From a bacterium (GTDB taxonomy: Bacteria > Vulcanimicrobiota > JABDET01): 59,516 nucleotides of DNA. The stretch is taken from contig JAKAVV010000017.1 of NCBI GenBank assembly GCA_021817145.1, positions 1 through 59,516 of the forward strand, in the 5' to 3' direction. Below the pieces are notes generated by a model. It was given only the letters and a program-made list of their open reading frames with translations, was not told where the DNA came from and searched no databases. How positions within the stretch are numbered: position 1 is the first letter of the stretch; each line of letters opens with the position of its first letter. Positions 7,709 through 17,363 of the stretch are shown here, piece after piece. Made by a program: the position numbers and the translations under genes.

Positions 7709-9292
7709 TCATCTTTGCACTTGTTCAGAAAACAAGGATTCTGCCACAGCTGTCCTTTTTAAAATTTCCTCTTTTCCAAGAAGAGGAATCAGATGCGTCA
7801 ATTCTGGTCCATGAATTTTTCCTGTGAGGGCAATTCGAATGGGCCAGTACAAATCCTTTCCTTTTCTGCCTGCGCTTTTTTGAAGATTTTTCATTAAACC
7901 CGAAATCATTTCATCGCTCAGCCTTTCTGAGCTTTCTATTTCTTTCTTAAACTGTTTTAAAACTTCCAAAGACCATGACCAGCTTAAAACCTCTTTTGCT
8001 GATCCTTCTAAGGCAGATTCCTTTAAAACAAATTTGCTGGAATCAAAATATTCTTTAAAATGCTCTTCTATCTGAAGAAGGGTATGAAACCGATCCTTTT
8101 CCGCTTGGATTACGGATAAATAAGCATTCCTCATTTTCTCATCCCTTATTTCTGACTGCGCTTGCGGAGAGATTTCTGCCGCTGATTCCAGCAGGTTTTC
8201 AGGCAGGATCCTTTTTATATATTGACTATTCATCCAGGTTAATTTCTGCTGGTCAAAAACAGCGGGATTTTTGCTGACCCCTTCCAGTGAAAAAAGTCGA
8301 GATAATTCTTGAAGCAGAAGAGCTAATAGAACATCTGCGTTTTCTTCTTTTTCTGAAACGAAGATTTCCCTGTCATCTTTAGGGGACCAACCCAGAAGAG
8401 AAATATAATTGATAAGAGAATGGGGCAGATACCCTTTTTCTTTAAATTCCTGCACTGCTGTTGTTCCATGTCTTTTAGAGAGTTTTGTGTGATCAGGGGC
8501 AAGGATCATGGAAAGATGGGCAAATTCAGGTGGAGTCATGCCAAGAGATTCATACAGCAAGATTTGGCGAGGAGTATTGGTTAAGTGTTCATCCCCTCGA
8601 ATCACATGACTGATTTTCATGGCTGCATCATCCACCACACAGGCAAAATTATAAGAAGGGAGCCCATTCGATTTCATGAGAACAAAATCCCCAATTAAAA
8701 TCCGATTAAAAGTTACATCCCCGTGAATCAAATCTTTAACAATAATAGGCGGGTGCATAAAAACGGATGTTTCTTCCCCTGAAGCTGCGCTGCCTCTTGC
8801 AGAAGTTAGAACACGAAATCTCCAAGCATAAGGGCGCCCCTCTTTTTCCAATTTTTCGATTTCTTCCTGAGAACGACTGCTGCAGCCGCAGTTATAAACA
8901 GGGGTATAAGCCGATTTCTCCCCTTTATCTAAAGAGGCTTTCCTTTTGGCTTCAAGATCTTCTTCTGCGCAGAAACAAGGATAAACAGTTCCTGGGGTTC
9001 TCTGCAGTTTTTTTAGAGCTTCCTGATATTTATCCAGTCTTTCGGTTTGACGATAAGGCCCAAAATCTCCTGGCTTATCAGGACCTTCATCCCATTCAAT
9101 TCCAAGCCATTTTAAATCTCGCATAATCACCTGTTCAGATTCTTTTGTGGATCGAGCGATATCTGTGTCCTCAATCCGCAAAACAAATTTTCCACCCATT
9201 TTTCTCGCAAACAGATAATTGAAAAGGGCTGTTCTTGCCCCGCCAACATGAAGACTTCCTGTTGGAGAAGGGGCGAATCTGGTTCGAACCAT
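7709..9292 (-). CDS. gltX: Glutamyl-tRNA synthetase
   Basis: This class I synthetase charges tRNA-Glu, and possibly tRNA-Gln in cells using the transamidation route. It has the HIGH-type motif in FAPSPTGSLHVGGARTALFN at the N-terminus, the PYCFCAEE-like and YNCGCSSRS zinc-like segment (about 115-150), VVDDAAMKISHVIRGDEHL, and the KMSKS-equivalent KLSKRHG. Its 527 residues are slightly longer than the typical 470-490. The ATG at 9292 overlaps the secF stop in a TGATG junction, so coupling to secF is likely; the preceding TTG is a less likely start. The insertion of the zinc-ribbon-like CxCx20+CGC segment is seen in a subset of bacterial enzymes. Confidence 0.95.
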   Translation of the reverse strand: MVRTRFAPSPTGSLHVGGARTALFNYLFARKMGGKFVLRIEDTDIARSTKESEQVIMRDLKWLGIEWDEGPDKPGDFGPYRQTERLDKYQEALKKLQRTPGTVYPCFCAEEDLEAKRKASLDKGEKSAYTPVYNCGCSSRSQEEIEKLEKEGRPYAWRFRVLTSARGSAASGEETSVFMHPPIIVKDLIHGDVTFNRILIGDFVLMKSNGLPSYNFACVVDDAAMKISHVIRGDEHLTNTPRQILLYESLGMTPPEFAHLSMILAPDHTKLSKRHGTTAVQEFKEKGYLPHSLINYISLLGWSPKDDREIFVSEKEENADVLLALLLQELSRLFSLEGVSKNPAVFDQQKLTWMNSQYIKRILPENLLESAAEISPQAQSEIRDEKMRNAYLSVIQAEKDRFHTLLQIEEHFKEYFDSSKFVLKESALEGSAKEVLSWSWSLEVLKQFKKEIESSERLSDEMISGLMKNLQKSAGRKGKDLYWPIRIALTGKIHGPELTHLIPLLGKEEILKRTAVAESLFSEQVQR

Positions 9293-10479
9293 CAAGGTCT
9301 TCTGCGTCCTGGTTTTCTTTTAGGAACTCTTTTAGGAACAGGAACCTGACCTGATTCATTTTCAAGATCCCCAGAAGCGACTGGTTCCACAGCAGCCGGC
9401 GGTTTTTTCCCATTGGTTTGCACAGAAGCAGCTGAAAGTATTTTCTGTTTTTCTCTTCTGCTAGCCCATCTCTCCCATAAAACTAAAATTGGGCTGGCAA
9501 TAAAGATGGAAGAGTATCCTCCACTTGTCACCCCAATTAAAAGAGCAAAAGCGAAATCCTTCAATGTTTCTCCGCCAAAAAAATAAAGAGCAAACAAAGT
9601 GATCAAAACCGTCATTAAAGTATTGATAGAACGAGTCATGGTTTGAAGAACAGATTGATTCACAACACTTTCAAAAGAAGCTCGGGTGATCAAAGTTAGA
9701 TTTTCTCTGATTCGATCAAAAATAACGATAGAGTCCATGACAGAATACCCGATTACAGTTAAAAGAGCAGCTAAAAAGGGGGAATTCGCTTCTTTTCCAA
9801 ACAAAGCATAAATTCCGACCATCATCAAAACATCGTGGACAAGGGCTAAATCCGCTGATATCCCATATCTGAGATTCCATCCAAATCGAAGGGTAATGTA
9901 AATAAGCTGAAAAATAAGGGCTGCAAGAATAGCAATTTCAGCATCATGCAGCAGTTCATGCCCAATGGTTGGACCAATGGTTTTACTCTGTCTCAAAGTA
10001 ACTTTCCCGTACTGGGTTTGTAAAGCTGTCAATACTTTTTTAATTTCTTTCTGGGTTTGGTTCTCTGTTTTACCCAGCCTTTGGGAACGAATTAAAATAA
10101 TACTGACAGGAGGATGTTTTTCTCCTATTTCTGGAGGTTTGCTGAGCAGCTGGATCATGGCGTGTTTTAACACGGGATCAATCGGAGAAATAGCTGCGCG
10201 AACCTCTTGAGTGGTTACTTTTTTAGGAAACCCAAACTCTAATAAAGTTCCTCCTTTAAAATCAAGTCCTAATTTTAATCCTTTTGAGGGAAGGGCAAGA
10301 GAGATAATTCCAAGGGTTAGTAAAAATCCCGAGAAAAGAAAAAACCAGGGCCATTTGCTAATTAAATCAATCTGCTTCTGGCGGAAAACTCTTGCTATAT
10401 GACTGGCATACACCAGAACTCCACACCAGATCAAAAAATAAATGAGGCTCTGGGTGTTAAAATGCAACGCTAAATTCAT
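9292..10479 (-). CDS. secF: Protein translocase subunit SecF
   Basis: The protein has 395 residues. It has one N-terminal helix, a periplasmic domain opening with LGLDFKGGTLLEFGF, and five C-terminal helices carrying the family motifs IGYSVMDSIVIFDRIREN and the Arg/Ser-Ile-Asn-Thr segment TRSINTLMTVLITL. SecDF uses the proton gradient to pull preproteins through SecYEG. The tail after residue about 345 is long, basic and low-complexity (many K, R, P), reaching VPKRVPKRKPGRRRP; this cytoplasmic extension is not in model SecF proteins. The ATG overlaps the secD stop by 4 nt (ATGA). Confidence 0.95.
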   Translation of the reverse strand: MNLALHFNTQSLIYFLIWCGVLVYASHIARVFRQKQIDLISKWPWFFLFSGFLLTLGIISLALPSKGLKLGLDFKGGTLLEFGFPKKVTTQEVRAAISPIDPVLKHAMIQLLSKPPEIGEKHPPVSIILIRSQRLGKTENQTQKEIKKVLTALQTQYGKVTLRQSKTIGPTIGHELLHDAEIAILAALIFQLIYITLRFGWNLRYGISADLALVHDVLMMVGIYALFGKEANSPFLAALLTVIGYSVMDSIVIFDRIRENLTLITRASFESVVNQSVLQTMTRSINTLMTVLITLFALYFFGGETLKDFAFALLIGVTSGGYSSIFIASPILVLWERWASRREKQKILSAASVQTNGKKPPAAVEPVASGDLENESGQVPVPKRVPKRKPGRRRP

Positions 10480-11999
10480 GCCCCGTAAGCCCTCCTGCTG
10501 GTGGTAAGATTATTTAAAACAGACCAATCCATCAAAATCCTGGTTACACCCCATGCTGTCAGAAGACTTAAGGCTGTCCCAACCAGAAGAGCTACTCCAA
10601 ACCCTTGAACAGACGCGGATCCTTTCCAAATTAAAGCAGCAGCTCCAATAATGGTTGTCACATGGGAATCCAGAATCGAGCTCCAGGCTTTTTGAAACCC
10701 TATATCCACTGCTCCAGGGATCGTTTTTCCATTCCACAATTCTTCTTTCACTCTCTCGAAAATCAAGATATTGGCATCCACAGCCATCCCAATGCTCAAG
10801 ACAATACCAGCAATTCCTGGTAAAGTTAAAATAAAGAATTTACTCATGATTCCTAAAAGCCACAACGCATAAACCATCAAGGCAAGACAGGCAAAAAAAC
10901 CAGGAAGCCTGTAAAATAAAAGCATGAAAATAATGACTGTAACAAGACCTAAAAGCCCTGCTGCAAGAGATTCAAGCAGGGCTTCATGCCCAAGAGTAGG
11001 ACCAACCATGGCTGATTCCACTACTTTGATCGGGATGGGAAGAGCTCCTGCCTGAAGGAAACGAGTCAATTCAACCGCTTTATTTAAAGGGAAACTCTGG
11101 ATATCCCCATTCCCCCCTGTAATTGGAGTATCAACAATAGGAGAGCTGATCAATTTTCCATCTAAATAAATGGCAATCGGATACCCCACATCTTGGGTTG
11201 TGGCTTTTCCGAAAATTTTAGCTCCTTTTGACGTTAATTGAAAATTAACCTGATATTGAGTTGAGCCTCCACCCGGCTGCCCATAGGGAGCGGTTTGAAC
11301 ATCTTTTAAAGCTGACCCATTCATAATGGTTTTCCATAAGGCGGGATTGTAAAAGTTAGGAGGATTGTGGGTTTGATTAAAGTACTGTTTCCCTGCAGCA
11401 GTCAATTCTTTAAAATCCAGATAAGCGGTTTTGCTGACGATTTTTTCCGCTTTTCGAGGGTTTGTTTCTTCCGGAATATCCACAATAATATGACTTGACC
11501 CAAAGTTCTGGATAATGGTTTCTTTAGTGCCAAATTCATTGATTCTTTTTTCGAGAACGAGTTTCACTCGAGCCAGATCTTTCAAGGTCACTTTCTGTGG
11601 ATTCAATTTTTGGAGAAGAGTCTGCCAGGGTTGGGCTTGGGCAACAAACCCTAATTTTTGAAGAGCGGCCCCCGCTTTTTTTGCATCTTTTTGAGGAACA
11701 GTCCCTTCATTGTCAATTTTAGCCAGAACTGTTTGAAGAGGAAGAAGAATTTGAGAGCTCACTTTTTTCTGCTGCATTTGAGCTAAAGCCTGTGTCGCAG
11801 CATCCAGATCCCCTTTTGTTCCTGTCCATAAAAGAGGAGGATTAAGGGCTAAAAGGAGGTGTGTCCCTGACCTCAAATCCAGCCCGAGTTTAATTGCCTT
11901 ATTCAAAGGCTGACGAATAAACAGCTGCCAGACACTTAAGCCCACCAGAGCCAGAATAGCGATTAAAAAATAGTAGTTTACCTGTTTTTTAAAACCCAT
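10476..11999 (-). CDS. secD: Protein translocase subunit SecD
   Basis: The protein has 507 residues with one N-terminal helix, a large periplasmic P1 region and five C-terminal helices. The family motifs are present: LGLDLRSGTHLLL near the N-terminus, IVDIPEETNPRKAEKIV, the P1 head, and GMAVDANILIFERVKEEL in the membrane domain. The first motif has RSG where most relatives have xGG. An in-frame TGA 27 nt upstream forces the ATG at 11999 as the only normal start, yet it has no good ribosome site. Instead AAGGAG precedes a 12-codon out-of-frame ORF (12027-11989) that ends over the secD start, so coupling is possible. secD, secF and gltX overlap and look like one transcript. Confidence 0.95.
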   Translation of the reverse strand: MGFKKQVNYYFLIAILALVGLSVWQLFIRQPLNKAIKLGLDLRSGTHLLLALNPPLLWTGTKGDLDAATQALAQMQQKKVSSQILLPLQTVLAKIDNEGTVPQKDAKKAGAALQKLGFVAQAQPWQTLLQKLNPQKVTLKDLARVKLVLEKRINEFGTKETIIQNFGSSHIIVDIPEETNPRKAEKIVSKTAYLDFKELTAAGKQYFNQTHNPPNFYNPALWKTIMNGSALKDVQTAPYGQPGGGSTQYQVNFQLTSKGAKIFGKATTQDVGYPIAIYLDGKLISSPIVDTPITGGNGDIQSFPLNKAVELTRFLQAGALPIPIKVVESAMVGPTLGHEALLESLAAGLLGLVTVIIFMLLFYRLPGFFACLALMVYALWLLGIMSKFFILTLPGIAGIVLSIGMAVDANILIFERVKEELWNGKTIPGAVDIGFQKAWSSILDSHVTTIIGAAALIWKGSASVQGFGVALLVGTALSLLTAWGVTRILMDWSVLNNLTTSRRAYGA

Positions 12000-12048
12000 G
12001 TTTTCGAGTTTTCGCTTGAACCCTCATGAACTCCTTTCTGACACTCTT

Positions 12049-13953
12049 TTATCTCACAGAGCTTGCCTCTAGAGCTTTTCGATATAAAACTTCAATTTTT
12101 TCAGAAGGTTTAACTTTTAGTTCTTTCCTTAAAACCTCTCTGCAGCGGTGAAAATACTGGACCGCTTCATCTCTCCTCCCTGACCTCAGGCAGGTTTCCA
12201 TGGCAAGAGCATACCCTTCTTCTGAAAGAGGATCCAATTCTATCACTTTTTGAGAATATTGAAAAGCTTCCCCCCACTGCCTGCGAGAACAAAGATAAGA
12301 TCCCAGGGCAGTCATCATCCAGGCATACGATTCTTTCATTTCATCTCTTGCTGTTAGACACCAGCCCTCGCTGAATCCAGGGAGGAAATCCCCTTTATAC
12401 AACTTTTCAGCTTCTTTAATGTTCAAAATCCCCTCTTCAAACTTCTCTTTTTCCCAATTCTGCCTGGCAGATTGAATCAGGATCTTAAATCGGGTAAAAT
12501 CACAGTAAAATTTTGCATCAGGATTAATCTTATATCTCTGCCTTTCAGATAAAATGAAACGCCTCCCATTTTCCTGGAGCATCCTTCTTATAAAATAAAA
12601 AGTGGTTCGGAGAGAATGCTTCCCTTTATCCACTTCCAAATTCCCCCAGTAAGTTTCCAGAAGATGATCCTCTGAAACAGATTGGGGGAATTGATACAAA
12701 AGATATAAAAGAAGAGAGCGCGCTTTAAATGATTTCCATTGATTATCTTGAAGAGGTTTTTCATCAAGAGTGATGGAGAGCTTCCCAAATCCAAGGATAT
12801 GAACCCAAACCCCAAATCCGTTTTTATCATTTAACAAATAAGGTGAAAGCAGAGCTGCTGCTGAAGGAGCGCTGCCAGCAATTTGGTTCAATTTAAGCTG
12901 GATATAAGGGGAAATCTCTTCAAAAATCCAATTCAAGGTCTCCCCTTTTATCTTTTCTTTTAAGGCAAAAACCAAACAGTCAACCCCTAAATTTTGAAAA
13001 GACAAAATCAATTGAGGGAGATAATGGCGTTTCCCAAAAGATAAAAATTTAACAATTTGATCTTTTGCTTCTTCCATTTTTCCCTGTTTTAAGGAGAGCC
13101 CTGATCCCAGAAGAGAAGATAACGCCTGTTTTTCGCTGGATACCGATCTCCCAAGAGATGCCTTTGCTTTTTCTAAATATCCAACCGCTTTTTCGGGGAA
13201 ATTCTCAAATAAAATCCTCCCAAGATGAAGACAGGCTTCCGCGATTTTTTCAAAATCATTCTTCTTTTCAGCAAGATCAAAGGCTTCCTCAGCATGAAGG
13301 AGAGAAAGATTTTTGTCCCCTTTTTTGTCAAACAGAGTTGACAGAGCAAGTCTAATGTGGAATTCAAGATTTTCATGAGGGACCGAAGAAACAAGAGCAA
13401 GGGCTTCTTCATAAGCTTGAATCGCGGCGTCCAGTTCCTGTCTGACTTCAGAGATTCTCCCAAGTTCCATTAACGTCGAGATTGAATCTGATTTCAAAAG
13501 GCGGATTTCAGGACCAAGAATTTCAGCGCTTTTTTCCCCATAATTTTCAGAAAGTTTTTCCATTAGAGATTGGGCTTTTTCCTTTTCTCTTTCCTGCTCT
13601 TCCAATCTTAAAGAAACCAGATGCAGCAGATCCTTAATTTGAAACGGCTTTTTTAAAAGTCCATCAACTCCTGCATTGATCGCTCGAGCTAAAGGCTCTT
13701 CATCAGAATAACCTGTAATTAAAATCGTTTTAATCAAAGGGGTCGCTTTTTTAATGCGGCTGACCACTGCCACCCCATCCATCCCCGGCATTCGGATATC
13801 GCTGATAATTAAATCAAACGATTTTCCAGCAGTCATTTCTAAAGCATGAGCTCCATTTTCCGCTGATTCCACCTGATACCCCGCTGCTTTTAGAGCCAGA
13901 GTTAACGCTGATCTCATGGCAGAGTCATCTTCCACAATCAAAAGTTTTGCCAT
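12049..13953 (-). CDS. Response regulator: receiver, TPR middle, SARP/BTAD-type output
   Basis: The 634-residue protein starts with a receiver domain (1-about 120) with the acidic pair DD at 9-10, phosphoacceptor Asp52 (SDIRMPGMDG), Thr80 and Lys102 (KKPF). The middle (about 150-340) is helical and TPR-like (AAIQAYEEALALV, SLLHAEEAFDLAEK). The last about 240 residues resemble the OmpR-type winged helix followed by a bacterial transcriptional activator domain: FKARSLLLYLLYQ, KHSLRTTFYFIRRML and the TPR-like YSQKVIELDPLSEEGYALAMETCL. It should bind DNA and activate transcription when phosphorylated. Its partner is the histidine kinase whose stop codon directly abuts this ATG. No target genes can be inferred from the window. 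Confidence 0.85.
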   Translation of the reverse strand: MAKLLIVEDDSAMRSALTLALKAAGYQVESAENGAHALEMTAGKSFDLIISDIRMPGMDGVAVVSRIKKATPLIKTILITGYSDEEPLARAINAGVDGLLKKPFQIKDLLHLVSLRLEEQEREKEKAQSLMEKLSENYGEKSAEILGPEIRLLKSDSISTLMELGRISEVRQELDAAIQAYEEALALVSSVPHENLEFHIRLALSTLFDKKGDKNLSLLHAEEAFDLAEKKNDFEKIAEACLHLGRILFENFPEKAVGYLEKAKASLGRSVSSEKQALSSLLGSGLSLKQGKMEEAKDQIVKFLSFGKRHYLPQLILSFQNLGVDCLVFALKEKIKGETLNWIFEEISPYIQLKLNQIAGSAPSAAALLSPYLLNDKNGFGVWVHILGFGKLSITLDEKPLQDNQWKSFKARSLLLYLLYQFPQSVSEDHLLETYWGNLEVDKGKHSLRTTFYFIRRMLQENGRRFILSERQRYKINPDAKFYCDFTRFKILIQSARQNWEKEKFEEGILNIKEAEKLYKGDFLPGFSEGWCLTARDEMKESYAWMMTALGSYLCSRRQWGEAFQYSQKVIELDPLSEEGYALAMETCLRSGRRDEAVQYFHRCREVLRKELKVKPSEKIEVLYRKALEASSVR

Positions 13954-15231
13954 TTAAATTCCCCCTTTATACTCTGGAAATCGGATAGAAACCGTGGTCC
14001 CTTTTCCTTCTGTTGAGAAAAGTTCAAGGCTGCCTTGATGTTCTTCAATGATCGCCTGACTGATAGAGAGTCCAAGCCCTGTTCCTTTTCCTACTTCTTT
14101 GGTTGTGAAAAAAGGATCGAAAATCTTCCCTAAAAGGGAAGAGGGTACTCCACTCCCATTATCTGAAACCATCAGAACAACAAAGGAATTCTCCTCCTTC
14201 CCAGGAGAAAAATTCTCAGATCTGAGTTTAATTTCAATGATCCCTTTTTTAGGAATCAATTTGCGGTGTTGAATCGCTGCTGCAGAGTTGGATAAAAGAT
14301 TGGATACGACCTGAACTAATTTTGTATGGTCCCCTTTTATTTGAGGAAGAGCCTCCTCGATCTCCAATTTTAAAGCAATTTTACTTTTTTCTAATTCGAA
14401 ATGGGCTAACAAAAGGGCATCATCAACAACTTCTTTTAGATTGACAGGAGCATAAGGCCGTTTTTGATCTTTGGAAAGAGAAAGAACATTCTCAATAATC
14501 TCTTTGCAGTGATGGACAGATTTTAAAATCCCCTCCACTGCTTCTTTTTCAGAACCATTCTTTAAGTAAAGCTGAAGAAATTCAGTATAAGTTTGGATTG
14601 CCCCCAGAGGAGTGTTTAATTCATGCGCAAGTCCTCCTGCGAATCTTCCAAGACCTGCCAGTTTATCCGATTCCAATAATCTCTGGTAAGCTGTCTCTAA
14701 CTTTTTTTCAAGGGTTGAGTTTGCCAACTGTAAATTTTCAATTTCAAATTCAGCCTTTAAAAGAGGCAGCAGCAGAGAAAGAGTTGAAAGCTCAAAAGTG
14801 AACTGTTTTACCTGCTCCCTCCCTGGTTTAATATTCTGACAGCCAATCACCACTCCGAAACTTTCGTTCCCTTGTTTTCGGGAGGAACAAGAAACTCCTG
14901 AATTCAAAGCAGAAACAAGAATATAATGAAACGGAAATTTTGAAAACTCTTTCCCAAATTGATCAATTTCTCCTGAAAAAGGGGTTTCGCTTTTGAGGAT
15001 GCTTTGAATCATCCCGTCTTCTGCATTTAAAAGCAGCGGAATCCCTTCCTCTTCCTGTATGATTGGAGAGGGACGATTCAAATAAGACGGGAAAAGGGAA
15101 AGAATCGCTTTTTTCTCAGCAGACTCAACCTCTCCTATGGAATTGGAAAAAGAGTACAAAAACAAACCATCCAATCCTAAATTTCTAGAGATTCGAGAAA
15201 TTTCAGCGGAAATTCTTTCTTTTAAATCCAT
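13954..15231 (-). CDS. Soluble sensor histidine kinase
   Basis: The 425-residue protein has no membrane helix. Residues 1-about 165 look like a degenerate GAF-type sensor, followed by a coiled coil (165-190), the dimerisation/phosphotransfer helix GLGRFAGGLAHELNTPLGAIQ (His203) and a full HATPase domain: VVSNLLSNSAAAIQ (N box), VSDNGSGVP (G1), FDPFFTTKEVGKGTGLGLSI (F and G2). It should phosphorylate Asp52 of the adjacent regulator. Upstream, 15232-15299 holds two direct TTTTTGACA elements and a small palindrome ACAAGCCTTGT; this may be the promoter or operator region, but I cannot define a clean -10/-35 pair. Confidence 0.9.
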   Translation of the reverse strand: MDLKERISAEISRISRNLGLDGLFLYSFSNSIGEVESAEKKAILSLFPSYLNRPSPIIQEEEGIPLLLNAEDGMIQSILKSETPFSGEIDQFGKEFSKFPFHYILVSALNSGVSCSSRKQGNESFGVVIGCQNIKPGREQVKQFTFELSTLSLLLPLLKAEFEIENLQLANSTLEKKLETAYQRLLESDKLAGLGRFAGGLAHELNTPLGAIQTYTEFLQLYLKNGSEKEAVEGILKSVHHCKEIIENVLSLSKDQKRPYAPVNLKEVVDDALLLAHFELEKSKIALKLEIEEALPQIKGDHTKLVQVVSNLLSNSAAAIQHRKLIPKKGIIEIKLRSENFSPGKEENSFVVLMVSDNGSGVPSSLLGKIFDPFFTTKEVGKGTGLGLSISQAIIEEHQGSLELFSTEGKGTTVSIRFPEYKGGI

Positions 15232-15299
15232 CTTCCAGCACCTTTTTATATCTTACACAAGGCTTGTCAAAAAAGTGTCAAAAATACGCTTAAAAGAGA

Positions 15300-17324
15300 C
15301 TAGTGATTTAAGAGATAAATGGCTTGTTCAGCGATCTTTTCTGGGGTCAGCCCAAATTTTTCATAAAGGGTTTCATAAGGGGCTGAAGCTCCAAAATGAT
15401 TAAGCCCCAGGATCACCCCTTCATCCCCCACAAATTCATGCCATCCAAAAGGACTGGCTGCTTCAACAGCAATCCTTTTTTTAAGAGCTGGAGGAAGGAC
15501 TGAGGATCTGTACTCAAGCTGCTGTTTCCGAAACAGTTCAAAACTGGGGAAACTCACAGCCCTTGCCTGGATCTTCTGCTGCTTTAAAATATCCAAAGCT
15601 TTTAAAATGAGTTGGACCTCAGACCCGCTTGCCATTAAAAGAACCTGTGGGTTCTCACCAGAATCTGTTAAAATATAAGCCCCTTTCCCAAGATTGCCGG
15701 CTGAGGAGAAAGAACTCTGATCTAAAATCGGAAGTTTCTGCCGTGAAAGAATTAAACAAACAGGACCCTCTTGATGCTGGACAGCAAACCCCCAGGCAGC
15801 TGCTGTTTCATTAGCATCAGCAGGACGAATGGCAATCACATTTGGGGTTGCCCTCAGGGCTGCAAGCTGTTCAATGGGTTGATGGGTTGGGCCATCTTCT
15901 CCTAATCCAATACTGTCATGGGTAAACACATAAATCACTCGAAGTTTTTGCAAAGCAGCCAACCGAAGAGATGGTTTCATATAATCTAAAAAATTCAAGA
16001 AAGTGGCTCCATAAGGGATAAAACCTGGGGAAGTCAAAGCCACTCCATTTAAAATACCAGCCATTCCATGTTCCCTAATGCCAAAATGGAAATTTCTGCC
16101 ATCAAAGCGCTCAGGTGAAAAATCCCCCGCATCTTTTAATAAGGTTTCAGTCGAAGGGGCTAAATCCCCAGATCCTCCTAACAAAAAAGGGAGGAATGGG
16201 GCAATCGCATTTAAAGTTTTCCCTGAAGCCTGTCGAGTGGCTAATGAACCTGCTTGAGAAGTGAAAACAGGGAGCTTTCCCCTCCATTCCTGATTCAATT
16301 CCCCTTTGAAAAACCGCAGAAATTCAGAAGCCAATTCAGGATAAGTTTTTTGGTACTTTCCAAAAAGCGTTTTCCAGTTCTCCTCAGCCTGTTCCCCTTT
16401 TCCGATCTCTTTTCTATAATACGCTAAAACTTCATCAGGCACATAAAAACTTGGTTCCAGCGGCCAATTTAAATTCTTTTTGGTCAGTTTTACTTCTTCT
16501 TCTCCAAGAGGGGAACCATGGGCAGCTGAAGTGTCCTGTTTGTGCGGGCTGCCGTACCCGGTATGGGTTCTGGCAATAATCAAAGAAGGCTTATCCAAAA
16601 CAGATTTTGCATTTTGAACCGCTTTCTCAATCTCTTCTGTATTATTCCCATCAGGGACGCGCTGAACATGCCAGCGATACCCTTCAAATCTCTTTTGGAC
16701 ATCATCGCTGTAAGCTAAAGCAGTATCCCCTTCAATGGTAATGTGATTATCCAGGTAAATATAAATCAAATTCCCCAATTTCAAATGACCAGCCAGTGAG
16801 GCTGCTTCATGAGAAATCCCTTCCATTAAATCACCATCGCTGCAGATAACATAAATAAAGTAATCTATAACAGGGAAATCAAGACGATTGAACTTTGCCG
16901 CTAAAAACTTCTGGGCAATCCCCATTCCAACCCCATTGGCAAACCCCTGTCCCAGTGGACCTGTTGTGGTTTCAACACCTGGAGTATGACCATATTCAGG
17001 ATGGCCCGGTGTTTTACTTCCCCACTGTCTAAAGGCTTTGATTTCATCCAAAGATAAATCATAGCCAGTCAAATAGAGAAGGCTGTATAATAACATGCAC
17101 CCATGCCCTGCTGAAAGAATGAATCGATCCCGATTCACCCATTTAGGATTTTTAGGATTGTGCTTTAAAAATTTCGTGAAAAGGGTGTACCCAATAGGAG
17201 CTGCTTCCATAGGAAGCCCTGGATGCCCTGAATTCGCTTTTTGAACCGCGTCAACCGCTAAAAATCGGATGGTGTTGATACACAACTCTTCAAGAGAAGT
17301 TTTATGTGGAGCTAGACTGGACAT
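15300..17324 (-). CDS. tkt: Transketolase
   Basis: The protein has 674 residues, the usual size of a bacterial transketolase. It transfers two-carbon ketol units in the pentose phosphate pathway using thiamine diphosphate. N-terminal motifs are AVQKANSGHPGLPM and SAGHGCMLLYSLLYLTGY; the cofactor motif is SDGDLMEGISHEAASLAGH with a following LDN. The pyrimidine domain has FGIREHGMAGILNGVAL and TFLNFLDYMKPSLRLAAL, and the TPPbinding region THDSIGLGEDGPTHQPIEQLAALR is intact. It follows purD on the same strand after 39 nt. This is core carbon metabolism, vertically inherited as far as can be seen. Confidence 0.95.
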   Translation of the reverse strand: MSSLAPHKTSLEELCINTIRFLAVDAVQKANSGHPGLPMEAAPIGYTLFTKFLKHNPKNPKWVNRDRFILSAGHGCMLLYSLLYLTGYDLSLDEIKAFRQWGSKTPGHPEYGHTPGVETTTGPLGQGFANGVGMGIAQKFLAAKFNRLDFPVIDYFIYVICSDGDLMEGISHEAASLAGHLKLGNLIYIYLDNHITIEGDTALAYSDDVQKRFEGYRWHVQRVPDGNNTEEIEKAVQNAKSVLDKPSLIIARTHTGYGSPHKQDTSAAHGSPLGEEEVKLTKKNLNWPLEPSFYVPDEVLAYYRKEIGKGEQAEENWKTLFGKYQKTYPELASEFLRFFKGELNQEWRGKLPVFTSQAGSLATRQASGKTLNAIAPFLPFLLGGSGDLAPSTETLLKDAGDFSPERFDGRNFHFGIREHGMAGILNGVALTSPGFIPYGATFLNFLDYMKPSLRLAALQKLRVIYVFTHDSIGLGEDGPTHQPIEQLAALRATPNVIAIRPADANETAAAWGFAVQHQEGPVCLILSRQKLPILDQSSFSSAGNLGKGAYILTDSGENPQVLLMASGSEVQLILKALDILKQQKIQARAVSFPSFELFRKQQLEYRSSVLPPALKKRIAVEAASPFGWHEFVGDEGVILGLNHFGASAPYETLYEKFGLTPEKIAEQAIYLLNH

Positions 17325-17363
17325 ATTTTTTTAAATTTTACAATGTTGAAATTTTTCCTGCCC

